Part shown: piece after piece, positions 33,796 through 43,900 of the stretch
Position numbering within the stretch: position 1 is the stretch's first letter
How the letters are laid out: every line of letters begins with the position of its first letter
Assembly (NCBI GenBank): GCA_024123915.1
Contig: CP099650.1
Span: 1,240,001-1,304,000 of the forward strand
DNA: 64,000 nucleotides
Direction of reading: 5' to 3'
DNA from: Oxalobacteraceae bacterium OTU3CAMAD1
Lineage (GTDB): Bacteria > Pseudomonadota > Gammaproteobacteria > Burkholderiales > Burkholderiaceae_D
The notes under the pieces: generated by a model
Seen by the model: the letters and a program-made list of their open reading frames with translations, nothing else
What the model was told of the DNA's origin: nothing
The model's database searches: none
Position numbers and translations under genes: made by a program

Positions 33796-33807
33796 ATGAC
33801 CGGTCGT
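33796..33807. promoter_or_regulatory. TetR operator, copy 2 (upstream of tetR)
   Basis: ATGACCGGTCGT differs by one base from copy 1 and is embedded in the same wider sequence TATGACCGGTC-TCTTAA. It lies ten bases before the regulator's start codon. Confidence 0.78.
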
Positions 33808-33916
33808 CTTAAGTAAGTCAAGCGTTGTTTCGCGGGAAGTTACTTATTGTTTGATAGACAATGCTCAATACCAACTATATAGTTAGGGTACCGATGGTGA
33901 ATATGGGTTATCTACT

Positions 33917-34705
33917 GTGCGTACCAAATCCAAGGTGTTGACCGGATTGCTAGCGCTATCTTCGATGCTGCCGGGGGCGCCGTCGCTGGCGCAAACCGCG
34001 CCACTGGACATGACGCTGTGCGTGTTCGACCAGCCGTTCTCGCCCATGACGTTTCCGGACGGTTGCGGCCAGTCGCTGGAATTGTTGCGGCGCGCCTCGG
34101 CGCTGCAGCCGGTGGCGATCCGGCAACTCGTCGCGCCCCGCTCGCAATGCATGAACCGCCTGCGCAACGGCCAGGTCGACGCCATGCTGGCCGCCTTCAC
34201 GCCCGAGCGCACCGCCTACGGCGCTTATCCGATGAAGGGCGCGCAGCCCGATCCCGGTCGCGGCGTCGGCGAGTTGAACTTCTCCGTCTTCCGCAGGCAA
34301 GGCGGGACGGTGGCCTGGGATGGCCAGCGCTTCATCGGCCTGGGGCGACAGCCGGTGGGCGCGCAGCCGGATCTGCTGCACATGCCGATGCTGCGCGAGA
34401 TGGACATCGTGGTCGACGACAGCGGCTCGAGCGTGGACCAGGTGCTCGCCAAACTGGCGGGCAAGCGGGTGGCGGCGGTCGTGACCGAGCGCGAGGAGGC
34501 CGGCGAGCTGGTCGCGCGCAAGTACCGGGGACAGATCGAAATGCTGCCGGCGCCGTTCCAGACGACGCCCATCTACCTGATCGTCAACAAGGTCTTCTAC
34601 CAAAAGCACCAGCCGCAAATCGAGGCCTACTGGCAAGCCATCGCCCAGGCGCGCCACACGCCCGGCTTCCGCCAGTTCATCTCCGAATTTCCTAAAAACC
34701 ATTAG
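33917..34705 (+). CDS. periplasmic amino-acid-type substrate-binding protein (SBP family 3-like)
   Basis: The 262-residue protein has a signal peptide (to about residue 25, PSLAQ) and a small two-lobe binding fold: MTLCVFDQPFSPMTFPDG, a middle region CMNRLRNGQVDAMLAAFTPERT, and DQVLAKLAGKRVAAVVTEREEA and PIYLIVNKVFYQKHQPQIEAYW in the C-terminal half. This is the pattern of family 3 binding proteins, many of which bind amino acids or act as sensors. No permease is linked. The start is a GTG at 33917; no in-frame ATG exists nearby. Confidence 0.82.
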   Translation: MRTKSKVLTGLLALSSMLPGAPSLAQTAPLDMTLCVFDQPFSPMTFPDGCGQSLELLRRASALQPVAIRQLVAPRSQCMNRLRNGQVDAMLAAFTPERTAYGAYPMKGAQPDPGRGVGELNFSVFRRQGGTVAWDGQRFIGLGRQPVGAQPDLLHMPMLREMDIVVDDSGSSVDQVLAKLAGKRVAAVVTEREEAGELVARKYRGQIEMLPAPFQTTPIYLIVNKVFYQKHQPQIEAYWQAIAQARHTPGFRQFISEFPKNH

Positions 34706-34837
34706 CGGAAACATTAGCGGAAACTCTGCCGCTAAAGTTGCGTAAAGTAACAGTTTACTTGCCGTGGCGCGAACTTGGTATGATGCTCGACGACCGGCCA
34801 CCAGCCGGTATTTTTCTAAAACGTCGGAGATCCCCGA

Positions 34838-36895
34838 ATGAGATTACCCCTGCTGCTGCTTGGGACCGCTGTTGCGGCCTCCAGCGCCATGGCCGCGCCG
34901 CGCGGCTTTACCGTGGAAGACCTGGTCAAGATGGAACGGGTCGGAAGCCCCGCGCTGTCGCCGGACGCCACCCGCGTCGTCTACACCGTGCGTTCCACCA
35001 ATATGGACAAGAATCGCGGCAACACGCAATTGTGGATGCTGGACCTGCGCGCGCCCAAGGCCGCGCCCGTGCGCCTGACCCAGGCCGACGCCAGCAGCAC
35101 CGATCCCGAATGGTCGCCCAATGGCGATGCCGTCTATTTCCTGTCGGCCCGTTCCGGCTCGTCGCAGGTGTGGCGGCTGCCGCTGGCCGGCGGCGAGGCG
35201 GCCAGGGTCACCGACTTGGCGATCGACGTCGACAACTTCCGCCTGTCGCCGCAGGGCGACCGCCTGGCGCTGAGCCTGGCCGTGTTCCGCGATTGCGCCG
35301 ACCTGGCCTGCACCAAATCGCGTCTGGACGCCAAGGCCAAGGACAAGGCCAGCGGCAAGCTCTACGACAAGCTGTTCGTGCGCCACTGGGATACCTGGGC
35401 GGACGGGCGCAACAACGTGCTGTACTCGGCGCCGATTGACGCCAGCGGCAAGGTCAGCGCGCAGCCGGTCAGCCTGAGCGGCGCGCTCGACGGTGATGTG
35501 CCGTCCAAGCCGTTCGGCGACCGCGACGAGTACCGCTTCAGCCCCGACGGCAAGACGGTGGTGTTCGCCGCCCGCATCGCCGGCAAGACCGAGGCGTGGT
35601 CAACCAACTTCGACGTCTATACGGTGCCGGCCACCGGCGGCGCGCCGACCAATCTGACCGCCGACAACCAGGCCTGGGACACCAAGGCCAGCTACTCGCC
35701 CGACGGCAAGACCCTGGCCTACCTGGCGATGGACAAGCCGACCTTCGAGGCGGACCGCTTCCACCTGGTGCTGGTCGATGTGGCCAGCGGCAAGAAGCGC
35801 ACCGTCGCCGACAGCTGGGATCGCTCGATCGCCGACTACCGCTGGACCCCGGACGGCAAGGCGCTGCTGGCCACCGCCGACGACATCGGCCAGCATCCGC
35901 TGTTCCGCATCGACGCCGCCAGCGGCAAGGTCGCCAAGCTGACCGGCAACGGCTACGTCAGCGGCTTCGACGTCGCGCGCGACACCATCGTCATGGCGCA
36001 GGCCAGCCTGTCGTCCGGCGCCCAGCTGTACAAATTCAAGCTCGGCGGCAGCGGCGACAAAGCCGCGCAGCTGACCGAGCTGAACGCGGCCGCGCTGGCC
36101 GACGTCAAGTTCGGCGAGTTCGAGCAGTTCTCGTTCGCCGGCGCCAACGGCGAGACCGTCTACGGCCACGTCATGAAGCCGTGGGACGCCAAGCCCGGCG
36201 TCAAGTATCCGATCGCCTTCCTGGTGCACGGCGGCCCGCAGGGCAGCTTCGGCAACTCGTGGAGCTACCGCTGGAATCCGCAGGTGTACGCCGGCGCCGG
36301 CTATGCCACCGTGTTCATCGATTTTCACGGTTCGACCGGCTACGGCCAGAAGTTCACCGATTCGATCAGCGGCGACTGGGGCGGCAAGCCGCTGGAAGAC
36401 TTGCAAAAGGGCTTGGCGGCGGCGGTGCAAAAGTTCCCGTGGCTGGACCGCGAGCGCAGCTGCGCGCTGGGCGCGTCGTACGGCGGCTTCATGATGAACT
36501 GGATCGAAGGCAACTGGTCCGACGGCTTCAAGTGCATCGTCAACCACGACGGCGTATTCGACACGCGCGGCATGGCGTACGCCACCGAGGAGCTGTGGTT
36601 CACCGAATGGGAAAACGGCGGTCCGTACTACGACGTGCCGGAAATGCACGAGAAGTTCAACCCGGCATTGCAGGTGAAGAAGTGGAAGACGCCGATGCTG
36701 GTGGTGCAGGGCGACCTGGACTTCCGGATTCCGACCTCGCAGGGCCTGGGCACGTTCACGGCGCTGCAGCGCCAGGGCATACCGAGCAAGCTGCTGGTGT
36801 TCCCGGATGAGAACCATTGGGTGCTCAAGCCGGCCAACTCGGTGCTGTGGCATCACACGGTGATCGATTGGCTGGATACGTACTTAAAGAAATAA
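34838..36895 (+). CDS. S9-family prolyl oligopeptidase/DPP5-like peptidase
   Basis: The 685-residue exported enzyme has a signal peptide (MRLPLLLLGTAVAASSAMAA), a propeller with PD40-like phrases (LSPDATRVVYTVRS, WSPNGDAVYFLS, FSPDGKTVVFAAR, YSPDGKTLAYLAM) and a C-terminal alpha/beta-hydrolase. The nucleophile is Ser547 in LGASYGGFMMNW; GDLDFRIPTSQG and DENHWVLKP supply Asp and His. The layout is that of bacterial dipeptidyl peptidase 5, which removes hydrophobic dipeptides. An ATG at 34838 follows CGGAGA. It stands just before the M1 aminopeptidase, on the same strand. Confidence 0.94.
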   Translation: MRLPLLLLGTAVAASSAMAAPRGFTVEDLVKMERVGSPALSPDATRVVYTVRSTNMDKNRGNTQLWMLDLRAPKAAPVRLTQADASSTDPEWSPNGDAVYFLSARSGSSQVWRLPLAGGEAARVTDLAIDVDNFRLSPQGDRLALSLAVFRDCADLACTKSRLDAKAKDKASGKLYDKLFVRHWDTWADGRNNVLYSAPIDASGKVSAQPVSLSGALDGDVPSKPFGDRDEYRFSPDGKTVVFAARIAGKTEAWSTNFDVYTVPATGGAPTNLTADNQAWDTKASYSPDGKTLAYLAMDKPTFEADRFHLVLVDVASGKKRTVADSWDRSIADYRWTPDGKALLATADDIGQHPLFRIDAASGKVAKLTGNGYVSGFDVARDTIVMAQASLSSGAQLYKFKLGGSGDKAAQLTELNAAALADVKFGEFEQFSFAGANGETVYGHVMKPWDAKPGVKYPIAFLVHGGPQGSFGNSWSYRWNPQVYAGAGYATVFIDFHGSTGYGQKFTDSISGDWGGKPLEDLQKGLAAAVQKFPWLDRERSCALGASYGGFMMNWIEGNWSDGFKCIVNHDGVFDTRGMAYATEELWFTEWENGGPYYDVPEMHEKFNPALQVKKWKTPMLVVQGDLDFRIPTSQGLGTFTALQRQGIPSKLLVFPDENHWVLKPANSVLWHHTVIDWLDTYLKK

Positions 36896-36933
36896 ACCCA
36901 ACCCCGCCCGCCTTTAGCGATACGCGCGCCACG

Positions 36934-36984
36934 CCACTTAGGGGTCGTACCCGCAGGGTACGACCCCGCCCTGCCGTGCGGGTT
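36934..36984. repeat. palindromic intergenic repeat, family B, copy 2
   Basis: The element is the reverse complement of copy 1 with few changes: CCACTTAGGGGTCGTACCC, then GCA, then GGGTACGACCCC and GTGCGGGTT at the right end. The GGGGTCGTACCC arms pair perfectly. It lies between the S9 and M1 peptidase genes. Confidence 0.85.
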
Positions 36985-37036
36985 ATTCCTAACGCCCGCC
37001 AACGTCGCGGGCGTTTCCATATTTAAGGAAGCAAAA

Positions 37037-39685
37037 ATGAAAAAAAGTATGATCGTCGCGGCGCTGGTGCTCGCCTATGGCGCTGCCGTGGCCACCGCAG
37101 CCAGGGCAGCCACCACCACCGCCCCGCGCGCCGAGAACGCCTATCTGTCGCAAGAGGACGCCGCCGCCCGCTCGGCGCGCGTCGGCAATGTCGACTACAC
37201 GCTCGAGTTCGCGCTGACCGGCAAGGAAACCTTCTCCGGCACCACCACCTTAACGTTCGACCTGAGCGACGCCACGCAGCCGCTCACCATCGACCTCGAC
37301 AAGGCGAACATCACCAGCCTGACCGTCAACGGCAAGGCCGTCACGCCGCAATACAACCAATGGTTCATCACCTTGGCGCCGCAGGATCTGAAGGCCGGCC
37401 GCAACACCGTCGCCATCGCCTACACGCGCTTGCACAGCACCAACGGCGAGGGACTGCACCGCATGGTCGATCCGGTCGACGGCCGCGTCTACACGTACTC
37501 GCACTTCGAGCCGGCCGCCGCGCACCAGATGTTCGCGCTGTTCGACCAGCCCGACCTGAAGGGCACTTTCCAGGTGACCGTCACCACGCCGGCCGACTGG
37601 GTGGTGTCGTCGACGATGCGCGAATCCGGCGTCACCGACGTCGACGGCGGCAAGCGCTGGACCTTCCCTCGCAGCAAAAAACTCAGCCCGTACAATTTCT
37701 CGATGCACGCCGGCCCGTACAAGGTATGGGAAGACAACAGCGGCCCGTATCCGATGCGCCTGTTCGCGCGCCAGTCGGTGGCGGCCCAGGTCTCGCCCAA
37801 GGATTGGTTCGGCTACACCAGCCGCGGCCTGAAATTCTTCGACCAGTACTTCGGCGTGCCCTACCAGTTCGAGAAATACGACCAGCTGCTGGTGCCGGAC
37901 TTCCTGTACGGCGCGATGGAAAACGCCGCCGCGATCACCTTCGCCGAGCGCGCCTTCCTGCACAAGGATGAGATGACGGCGGCGCAGCGCGAAAGCCTGG
38001 CCGGCGTCATCATGCACGAGATGGCGCACCAGTGGTTCGGCGACCTGGTGACGATGAAATGGTGGAACGGCCTGTGGCTCAACGAAAGCTTCGCCTCCTT
38101 CATGGGCACCCTGGCAACGGCCGAGGCCACGGAGTTCACGCACGCCTGGCAGAGCTTCTATTCCAACGCCAAGCAGCAAGCCTACACGCAGGATCAGCGC
38201 GTCACCACGCACCCGATCGAAACGCCGGTGCCATCGACCGCCAACGCCTTCGACAACATCGACGCGATCACCTATTCGAAGGGCGCCTCGACCTTGAAGC
38301 AGTTGCGCCATCTGTTGGGCGAGGAAGTGTTCCGCCAAGGCGTACACAACTACCTGGTCAAGTATTCCTACCAAAACGCCAAGCTCGACGACTTCATCGG
38401 TAGCCTGGCCCAGGCCGCCAACCGCGACCTCGGCCCGTGGACGCGCGAATGGTTGTACGAGCCGGGCGTGAACACCATCGCCGCCGAGTTCAGCTGCGCC
38501 GGCGGCAAGATCAAATCGTTCAGTCTGCATCAAAGCGCGCCGAGCGCGGCGATGCCGACCTTGCGCGAGCAGCGCGTGCAGATCGGCCTGTTCAACCTGG
38601 GCCAGGACGGCATGTCGCTCAGCAAGAACCTGGCGGTGACCTACAAGGGCGGCGCCACCGCCGTGGCGGAACTCAAGGGCGCGGCATGTCCCGACCTGGT
38701 GTATCCGAACTACCAGGACTGGGGCTACGCGAAGGTCCGGCTGGATAAGAAGTCGTTCGCCACCGCGCAATCGAGCCTGAACAAGGTCGCCGATCCGTTG
38801 CTGCGTTCGATGCTGTGGCAGAGCCTGTGGGACAGCGTGCGCGACGCCAAGCTGCCGCTCAACGCCTTCCTGGGCACCGTGCTGACCCAGGCTCCGGGCG
38901 AGAAGGATTACACGCTGCTGGGCAACCTCCTCACCAAGGTGGCGCAGTCCAGGGCCTATCTCGACAATATGGGGCCGCAGGCGGCCGTCTACCGCGCGAA
39001 AGTGGGCGGGGAGCTGGAACGGATGGCGTTCAAGGCGACCGCCGCCGCCAGCGCCGACAAGAATTTCCAGCGCCGCTGGTTCGCCACGTTTGTCGACGTC
39101 GCCAGCAGCCAGCCGGCACTGACGCAACTGGCCGACATCCTCGGCGGCAAGCTGGTGGTGCCGGGCCTGAACATCAGCCAGGATGTGCGCTGGGATATCG
39201 TCGAACGCCTGAACCGGTTCGCCTATCCGGGCAGCGAAGCCTTGCTGGCTGCCGAGCAGGAGCGCGACAAATCCGATAGCGGACAGGCCGCCGCGCTGGC
39301 CGCGCGCGTGATCCGGCCGGACGCCAAAGTGAAGGCCGAATGGCTGACCAACATCGGCGACCTGCAAACCAAGTTGCCGTTCTCGAAGATTCGCCAGGCG
39401 ATGGAGGTCATGTATCCGGCCGGCCAGGGCGCCCTCAGCGAGCTCAGCGCGGAGCAGCGTTTGGCCACGCTGGGGCAGGTCGACAAGGCCGCCGGCCCGG
39501 TCTTCATGCGTTCCTACGCGGAGACGATGATACCGGCCACTTGCACGCCGGCCAGCGTCAGCCGCCTGCAGGCGGCAATTGTGAAATTACCTGACTTGTC
39601 GACCGGCACCAAACGTTCTCTTTTGGTAAGGCATCAGGAAGATGAGCGGTGTGTTGCCATCAAGAAAGCAATGACAGTATTTTAA
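37037..39685 (+). CDS. secreted M1-family aminopeptidase (PepN-like)
   Basis: The 882-residue protein has a signal peptide (to about residue 24) and the M1 plan: an N-terminal beta domain, GAMENAA near residue 292 that binds the free amino end of the substrate, the zinc site HEMAH at residues 327-331 and the third ligand in NESFA about 19 residues later, and a helical C-terminal domain. It removes single N-terminal residues from peptides. Unlike the cytoplasmic PepN of E. coli it is exported, so it likely acts with the S9, M16 and M28 enzymes in the periplasm or medium. A good terminator follows. Confidence 0.95.
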   Translation: MKKSMIVAALVLAYGAAVATAARAATTTAPRAENAYLSQEDAAARSARVGNVDYTLEFALTGKETFSGTTTLTFDLSDATQPLTIDLDKANITSLTVNGKAVTPQYNQWFITLAPQDLKAGRNTVAIAYTRLHSTNGEGLHRMVDPVDGRVYTYSHFEPAAAHQMFALFDQPDLKGTFQVTVTTPADWVVSSTMRESGVTDVDGGKRWTFPRSKKLSPYNFSMHAGPYKVWEDNSGPYPMRLFARQSVAAQVSPKDWFGYTSRGLKFFDQYFGVPYQFEKYDQLLVPDFLYGAMENAAAITFAERAFLHKDEMTAAQRESLAGVIMHEMAHQWFGDLVTMKWWNGLWLNESFASFMGTLATAEATEFTHAWQSFYSNAKQQAYTQDQRVTTHPIETPVPSTANAFDNIDAITYSKGASTLKQLRHLLGEEVFRQGVHNYLVKYSYQNAKLDDFIGSLAQAANRDLGPWTREWLYEPGVNTIAAEFSCAGGKIKSFSLHQSAPSAAMPTLREQRVQIGLFNLGQDGMSLSKNLAVTYKGGATAVAELKGAACPDLVYPNYQDWGYAKVRLDKKSFATAQSSLNKVADPLLRSMLWQSLWDSVRDAKLPLNAFLGTVLTQAPGEKDYTLLGNLLTKVAQSRAYLDNMGPQAAVYRAKVGGELERMAFKATAAASADKNFQRRWFATFVDVASSQPALTQLADILGGKLVVPGLNISQDVRWDIVERLNRFAYPGSEALLAAEQERDKSDSGQAAALAARVIRPDAKVKAEWLTNIGDLQTKLPFSKIRQAMEVMYPAGQGALSELSAEQRLATLGQVDKAAGPVFMRSYAETMIPATCTPASVSRLQAAIVKLPDLSTGTKRSLLVRHQEDERCVAIKKAMTVF

Positions 39686-39705
39686 TCGCCGTTGCCGTTA
39701 TGGTG

Positions 39706-39737
39706 AAAAAGCCAGCCCTGCGCTGGCTTTTTTTTTG
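39706..39737 (+). terminator. terminator after M1 aminopeptidase gene
   Basis: AAAGCCAGC and GCTGGCTTT form a nine-base stem with a five-base loop, followed by a run of T residues. It is a standard Rho-independent terminator 23 bases after the stop codon. Confidence 0.92.
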
Positions 39738-40110
39738 CCCGCGCGTTTTGCCGGACGATGGCCGTGGCAAGGAGGACGTAAAACGCAAATGCCGGAATTT
39801 ACTTTGTTTGCGGAGCTTTTTCCGGACTACATGGTTTCAATTTCGGCATGCGGGTTTTGTAAAAGAACAACAGAAAAATGATCAGATCGGCACAATTCCG
39901 TGACATAGCCATGACATTGCTTCCATAGCGGAAGCAGTATTTTATTTGGTAATTAATTATGATAAGTAAATAATAATTATTAATCTTAAGTTACTCAAAT
40001 TGTGTTGTTTGTTTATATTCATTGTTACCTACAAAAAGTAGACAGGGGTTCCAGCGGGCGATCGGTCCGGCGGACCACGGCGCCATTACTTTCATCAAAA
40101 GGGCAGTGAA
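39738..40110. promoter_or_regulatory. AT-rich leader of the PEP-CTERM/subtilase operon
   Basis: This gap has no credible gene. Bases 39935-40030 are very AT-rich for this genome, which suggests promoter DNA for the operon to the right. An inverted repeat TGCTTCC-N5-GGAAGCA at 39918-39936 is followed by a T-rich stretch and could be a weak terminator or an operator. Confidence 0.5.
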
Positions 40111-40905
40111 ATGAACCACTTGAAGCAAGCGCAGCTGAAAAAATTAACCGGCGCCGCCCTCGGCGCCCTTGCGCTGTTGAGCGCCACGCCGGCCATGGCC
40201 GGCGTAATCGATTTCGAATCCATCGGCCCGTCGATCTACGGCGGCACCGAGACCCTGAGTGAGAACGGCTACACGATGACCGTGATCGACACGCCCGCCG
40301 CCGGTCCGGACGGCACCGGTCTGGCCGGCGCCATCGGCGACGGCAGCGACCCGTATCTGTGCGTCATCGCGGCCTGCCCGACCGGCAACGCCAGCCATTT
40401 TTACATGGGTCTCAATGACGGCAGCCTCAAGGTGGCGCGCGGCGACAACGCCGCCTTCCAGGTGTCGAGCATCGACTACGCCTTCCTGGCCCCGGTTGGC
40501 GGCTTGCCCAGCTACTCGTACGGCCAGCTGACCCTGCTGGGCACGCGCGCCGACGGCGGCACCATTTCGGTCGCCTACGATTTCCCGTTACTCGACACGT
40601 TGGGCAGCTCGCCGTTCGTCACCAACTCGCTGAGCGCCTTCGGCAACGTCAGCCTGAGCAGCCTGGTCATCAGTTCCTGCCTGTTCGACGGCAGCGGCGG
40701 TTGCTACAAGCTGCTTCCCGGCGCGGAAAACCAGGCGCAGTTCGCCTTTGACAACCTCGATATCAGCGCGGTCGGCCCTGTCGCCCCCGTGCCGGAGCCG
40801 GAAACCTACGCCATGATGGGCCTCGGCCTGGGCTTGGTGGGCCTGCTGTCGCGCCGCCGCGCCAAGGCGGGAGCCAAAGCCGCCGTCGCCTCGATCAACG
40901 CCTGA
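40111..40905 (+). CDS. PEP-CTERM-sorted exported protein
   Basis: The 264-residue protein has a signal peptide (to about residue 30, TPAMAG), a beta-rich middle with FESIGPSIYGGTETLSENGYTM, and a C-terminal sorting signal: VPEPETYAMMGLGLGLVGLL followed by RRR, the PEP-CTERM motif, hydrophobic helix and basic tail. In bacteria with EPS, such tails are cut by exosortase and the protein goes to the surface or biofilm matrix. The 16-base gap to the subtilase gene suggests one transcript. Exosortase is not in the window. Confidence 0.92.
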   Translation: MNHLKQAQLKKLTGAALGALALLSATPAMAGVIDFESIGPSIYGGTETLSENGYTMTVIDTPAAGPDGTGLAGAIGDGSDPYLCVIAACPTGNASHFYMGLNDGSLKVARGDNAAFQVSSIDYAFLAPVGGLPSYSYGQLTLLGTRADGGTISVAYDFPLLDTLGSSPFVTNSLSAFGNVSLSSLVISSCLFDGSGGCYKLLPGAENQAQFAFDNLDISAVGPVAPVPEPETYAMMGLGLGLVGLLSRRRAKAGAKAAVASINA

Positions 40906-40921
40906 GCAAGGAACACCCCAC

Positions 40922-43900
40922 ATGAAACTCCGTCCTATTTCCGCCGCCGTCCTGCTGCTGGCCGCCGCCCTGACGAGCGCCGGTCCGGCCAGCGCCGAGT
41001 CCGTGCGCCGCTCCTACATCGTGCAACTGACCGACAAGCCGGTCGCCACCTACACCGGTCAAGTCGCCGGCCTTGCCGCGACGATGCCCGCCCAGGGCCA
41101 GCGCCTCAACGTCGACGCCGCCGCCGTGCAGGCCTACATCAACTACCTCGACACCAAACAGAACGCGGTCATCAACACCATCGGCGCCGCCGAGATCACC
41201 CATAAATACGACGTCGTCTTCAACGGCTTCGCCGCCATGCTGACCGACGACGAAGTGCGCGCGCTCAAGAAAAACAGCGGCGTGGCCGCGATCACCGCCG
41301 ACTCCATGATGCAGCTCGACACGACCTACACGCCAAGCTTCCTCGGCCTGGACAAACCCGGCGGCCTGTGGGAACAGCTCGGCGGCAAGGGCGCCTCGGG
41401 CGAGAACATCATCGTCGGCATCGTCGATAGCGGCATCTGGCCGGAGAACCCGAGCTTTGCCGACCGCGTGGACGGCAACGGCAACCCGAGCCACAGCGGC
41501 TCGACCGTGGTCTACGACGCGCCGCCGGCCACCTGGAAGGGCACCTGCGACACCGGCGAGGGCTTCAGCGTGGCCAATTGCAACAACAAGCTGATCGGCG
41601 CGCGCTACTTCAAGCAGCCCGACCTGCAACTGCACTGGACCGAATTCCTGTCCGCCCGCGATTCGGTGGCCGGCACCGAGGGCCATGGCGGCCACGGCAG
41701 CCACACCGCCAGCACGGCGGCGGGCAACGCGGGTGCGACCGCGACGACCAACGGCCTGAACCTGGGCAAGGCCAGCGGCATGGCGCCGCGCGCCCGCATC
41801 GCCGCTTACAAGGTGTGCTGGACCGACGCCGCCACCGGCAAGAATGGTTGCGCGCCGTCCAACAGCGTGGCCGCCATCAACCAGGCGGTCAAGGATGGCG
41901 TCAACGTCATCAACTTCTCGATCGGTTCGAGCGCCGGCGGCGGCTCGTTCGCCGACGCGACCGAACAGGCCTTCCTGGGCGCGACCGCCGCCGGCGTGTT
42001 CGTCTCCACCTCGGCCGGCAACCAGGGGCCCACCGCGACGGCGCCGGCCCCGGTCGGCCACATCAGCCCGTGGCTGGCCTCGGTCGGCAACTCGACCCAC
42101 AACCGCATCTACCTGGCCGACGCCGTCACCGGCAGCGGCGCGACCTTGACCGGCGCCTCGAGCAACGCCAACACGCCGACCTCGCCGCTGGTGCTGGCCA
42201 AGGACGCCGGCCTGCCGGGCGCCGATCCCGTCCAGCTGAACCGTTGCTTCGGCGCGACCGACGCCGTGGAGCCGCTGCTGGACCCGGCCAAGGTCGCCGG
42301 CAAGATCCTGGTGTGCGACCGCGGCGGCAACGTTCTGGTCAACAAGAGCGCCAACGCCAAGGTGGCCGGCGCGGTCGGCGTGGTCATCGCCAACGTCGAA
42401 GGCGGCGCGACGACCATCATCAACCAGGCGCACACGATCTCGACGGTGCACATCGCCAAGGAAAACACCGCCATCCTGAAGGGCTACATCGCCGCCAATC
42501 CGACCACGGCGGTCGCCTCGCTGGGCAACTTGCGCGCCACCTTCGATGCGTCGGTCCAGGCGCCGATCATGTCGGGCCAGTCCTCGCGCGGTCCGAACGT
42601 GGCCAACGCCAACATCCTCAAGCCGGACATGGCGGCGCCGGGCACCGACATCCTGGCCGCCGTCACCGCCGACCTGACGCGCGAACAGCGCGACGCCATC
42701 GCCGCCGGTTCGCCGTCGCCTGTGTCGGACTGGGCCTTCTACAGCGGTACCTCGATGGCCTCGCCGCACGTGGTCGGCGTGGCCGCGCTGCTCAAGCAGC
42801 TGCATCCGAGCTGGACGCCGTCGGCCATCAAGTCGGCGCTGATGACCAGCGCGACCGACACCTTCAGCGACGGGCTGACCAGCAAGGTCGCCTGGGACAG
42901 CAGCGCCACCAATGCCGGCAACTTGCCTTGGGGCCAGGGCGCCGGCCACATCGCGCCGAACTCGGCGGCCGATCCCGGCCTGGTGTACGACATCGCGCCG
43001 AACGACTACGCGCGCTTCCTGTGCGGCCAGGGCTTGATCTACACCACCGCCCAGTGCACCACGTTGGGCGGCCCCATCGCCGCGTACAACCTGAACCTGG
43101 CCTCGCTGACGGCCTCGAACGTGCTCGGCACCCTGACCATGACGCGCACCGTCACCAACGTCGGCAACACCACCGCGACCTACAACGCGACGGCGTCGCT
43201 GCCGGGCTTTAACGTCTCGGTGCAGCCGTCCACCCTGGTGCTGGCGGCTGGCGCCAAGGCCAGTTTCACCGTCAAGCTGACCCGCACCAGCGCCCCGCTC
43301 GACACCTGGGCCTACGGCGCGCTGACCTGGAAAGACGGCACCCATGTCGTGCGCAGCCCGCTGACGGCGCGCGGCACCGGCCTGTCGGCCCCGGCCAGCG
43401 TGGTGAGCGAGGCGGCCACCGGCAGCAAGGTCGTTACGGTCGGCACCGGCTTTGCCGGCGCCATGAGCGCGGTCAAGGGCGGCCTGCAGCCGGCCACCCG
43501 CGAGACGCGCTCCATCGCCACCGCCAACACCGGCCTGAGCAACGCGGCCTTGTGCCAGGCGGGCGCCGCGACCGGCGTCAACCTGCATCCGGTGACGATC
43601 CCGGCCGGCACGCTGCTGGCGCGCTTCTCGCTGTTCGATTCGGACACGACCGGCGCCGTCCCCGGCGACTCGGACCTGGACCTGATCGTCATGCGCGGCA
43701 ACACGCCTATCCTCAGCAGCGGCGGCGACACGGCCAACGAGTCCATCCAGATGGTGGCTCCGGCCGCTGGCGACTACAACGTTTGCGTGATCGGTTATCG
43801 TCCGAACGGCGGCCAGGCCACTTACGCGTTGTCGAGCTGGGTGGTGCAGCCTTCGACGGGCGGCAACTTCAAGGTGGTTCTGCCGAGCTCGGCCACGGTG

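Noticed and set aside
39649..39903. 84-codon frame overlapping the end of the M1 gene and its terminator
   Set aside because: It crosses a strong terminator hairpin, has no ribosome-binding site and its translation looks random.
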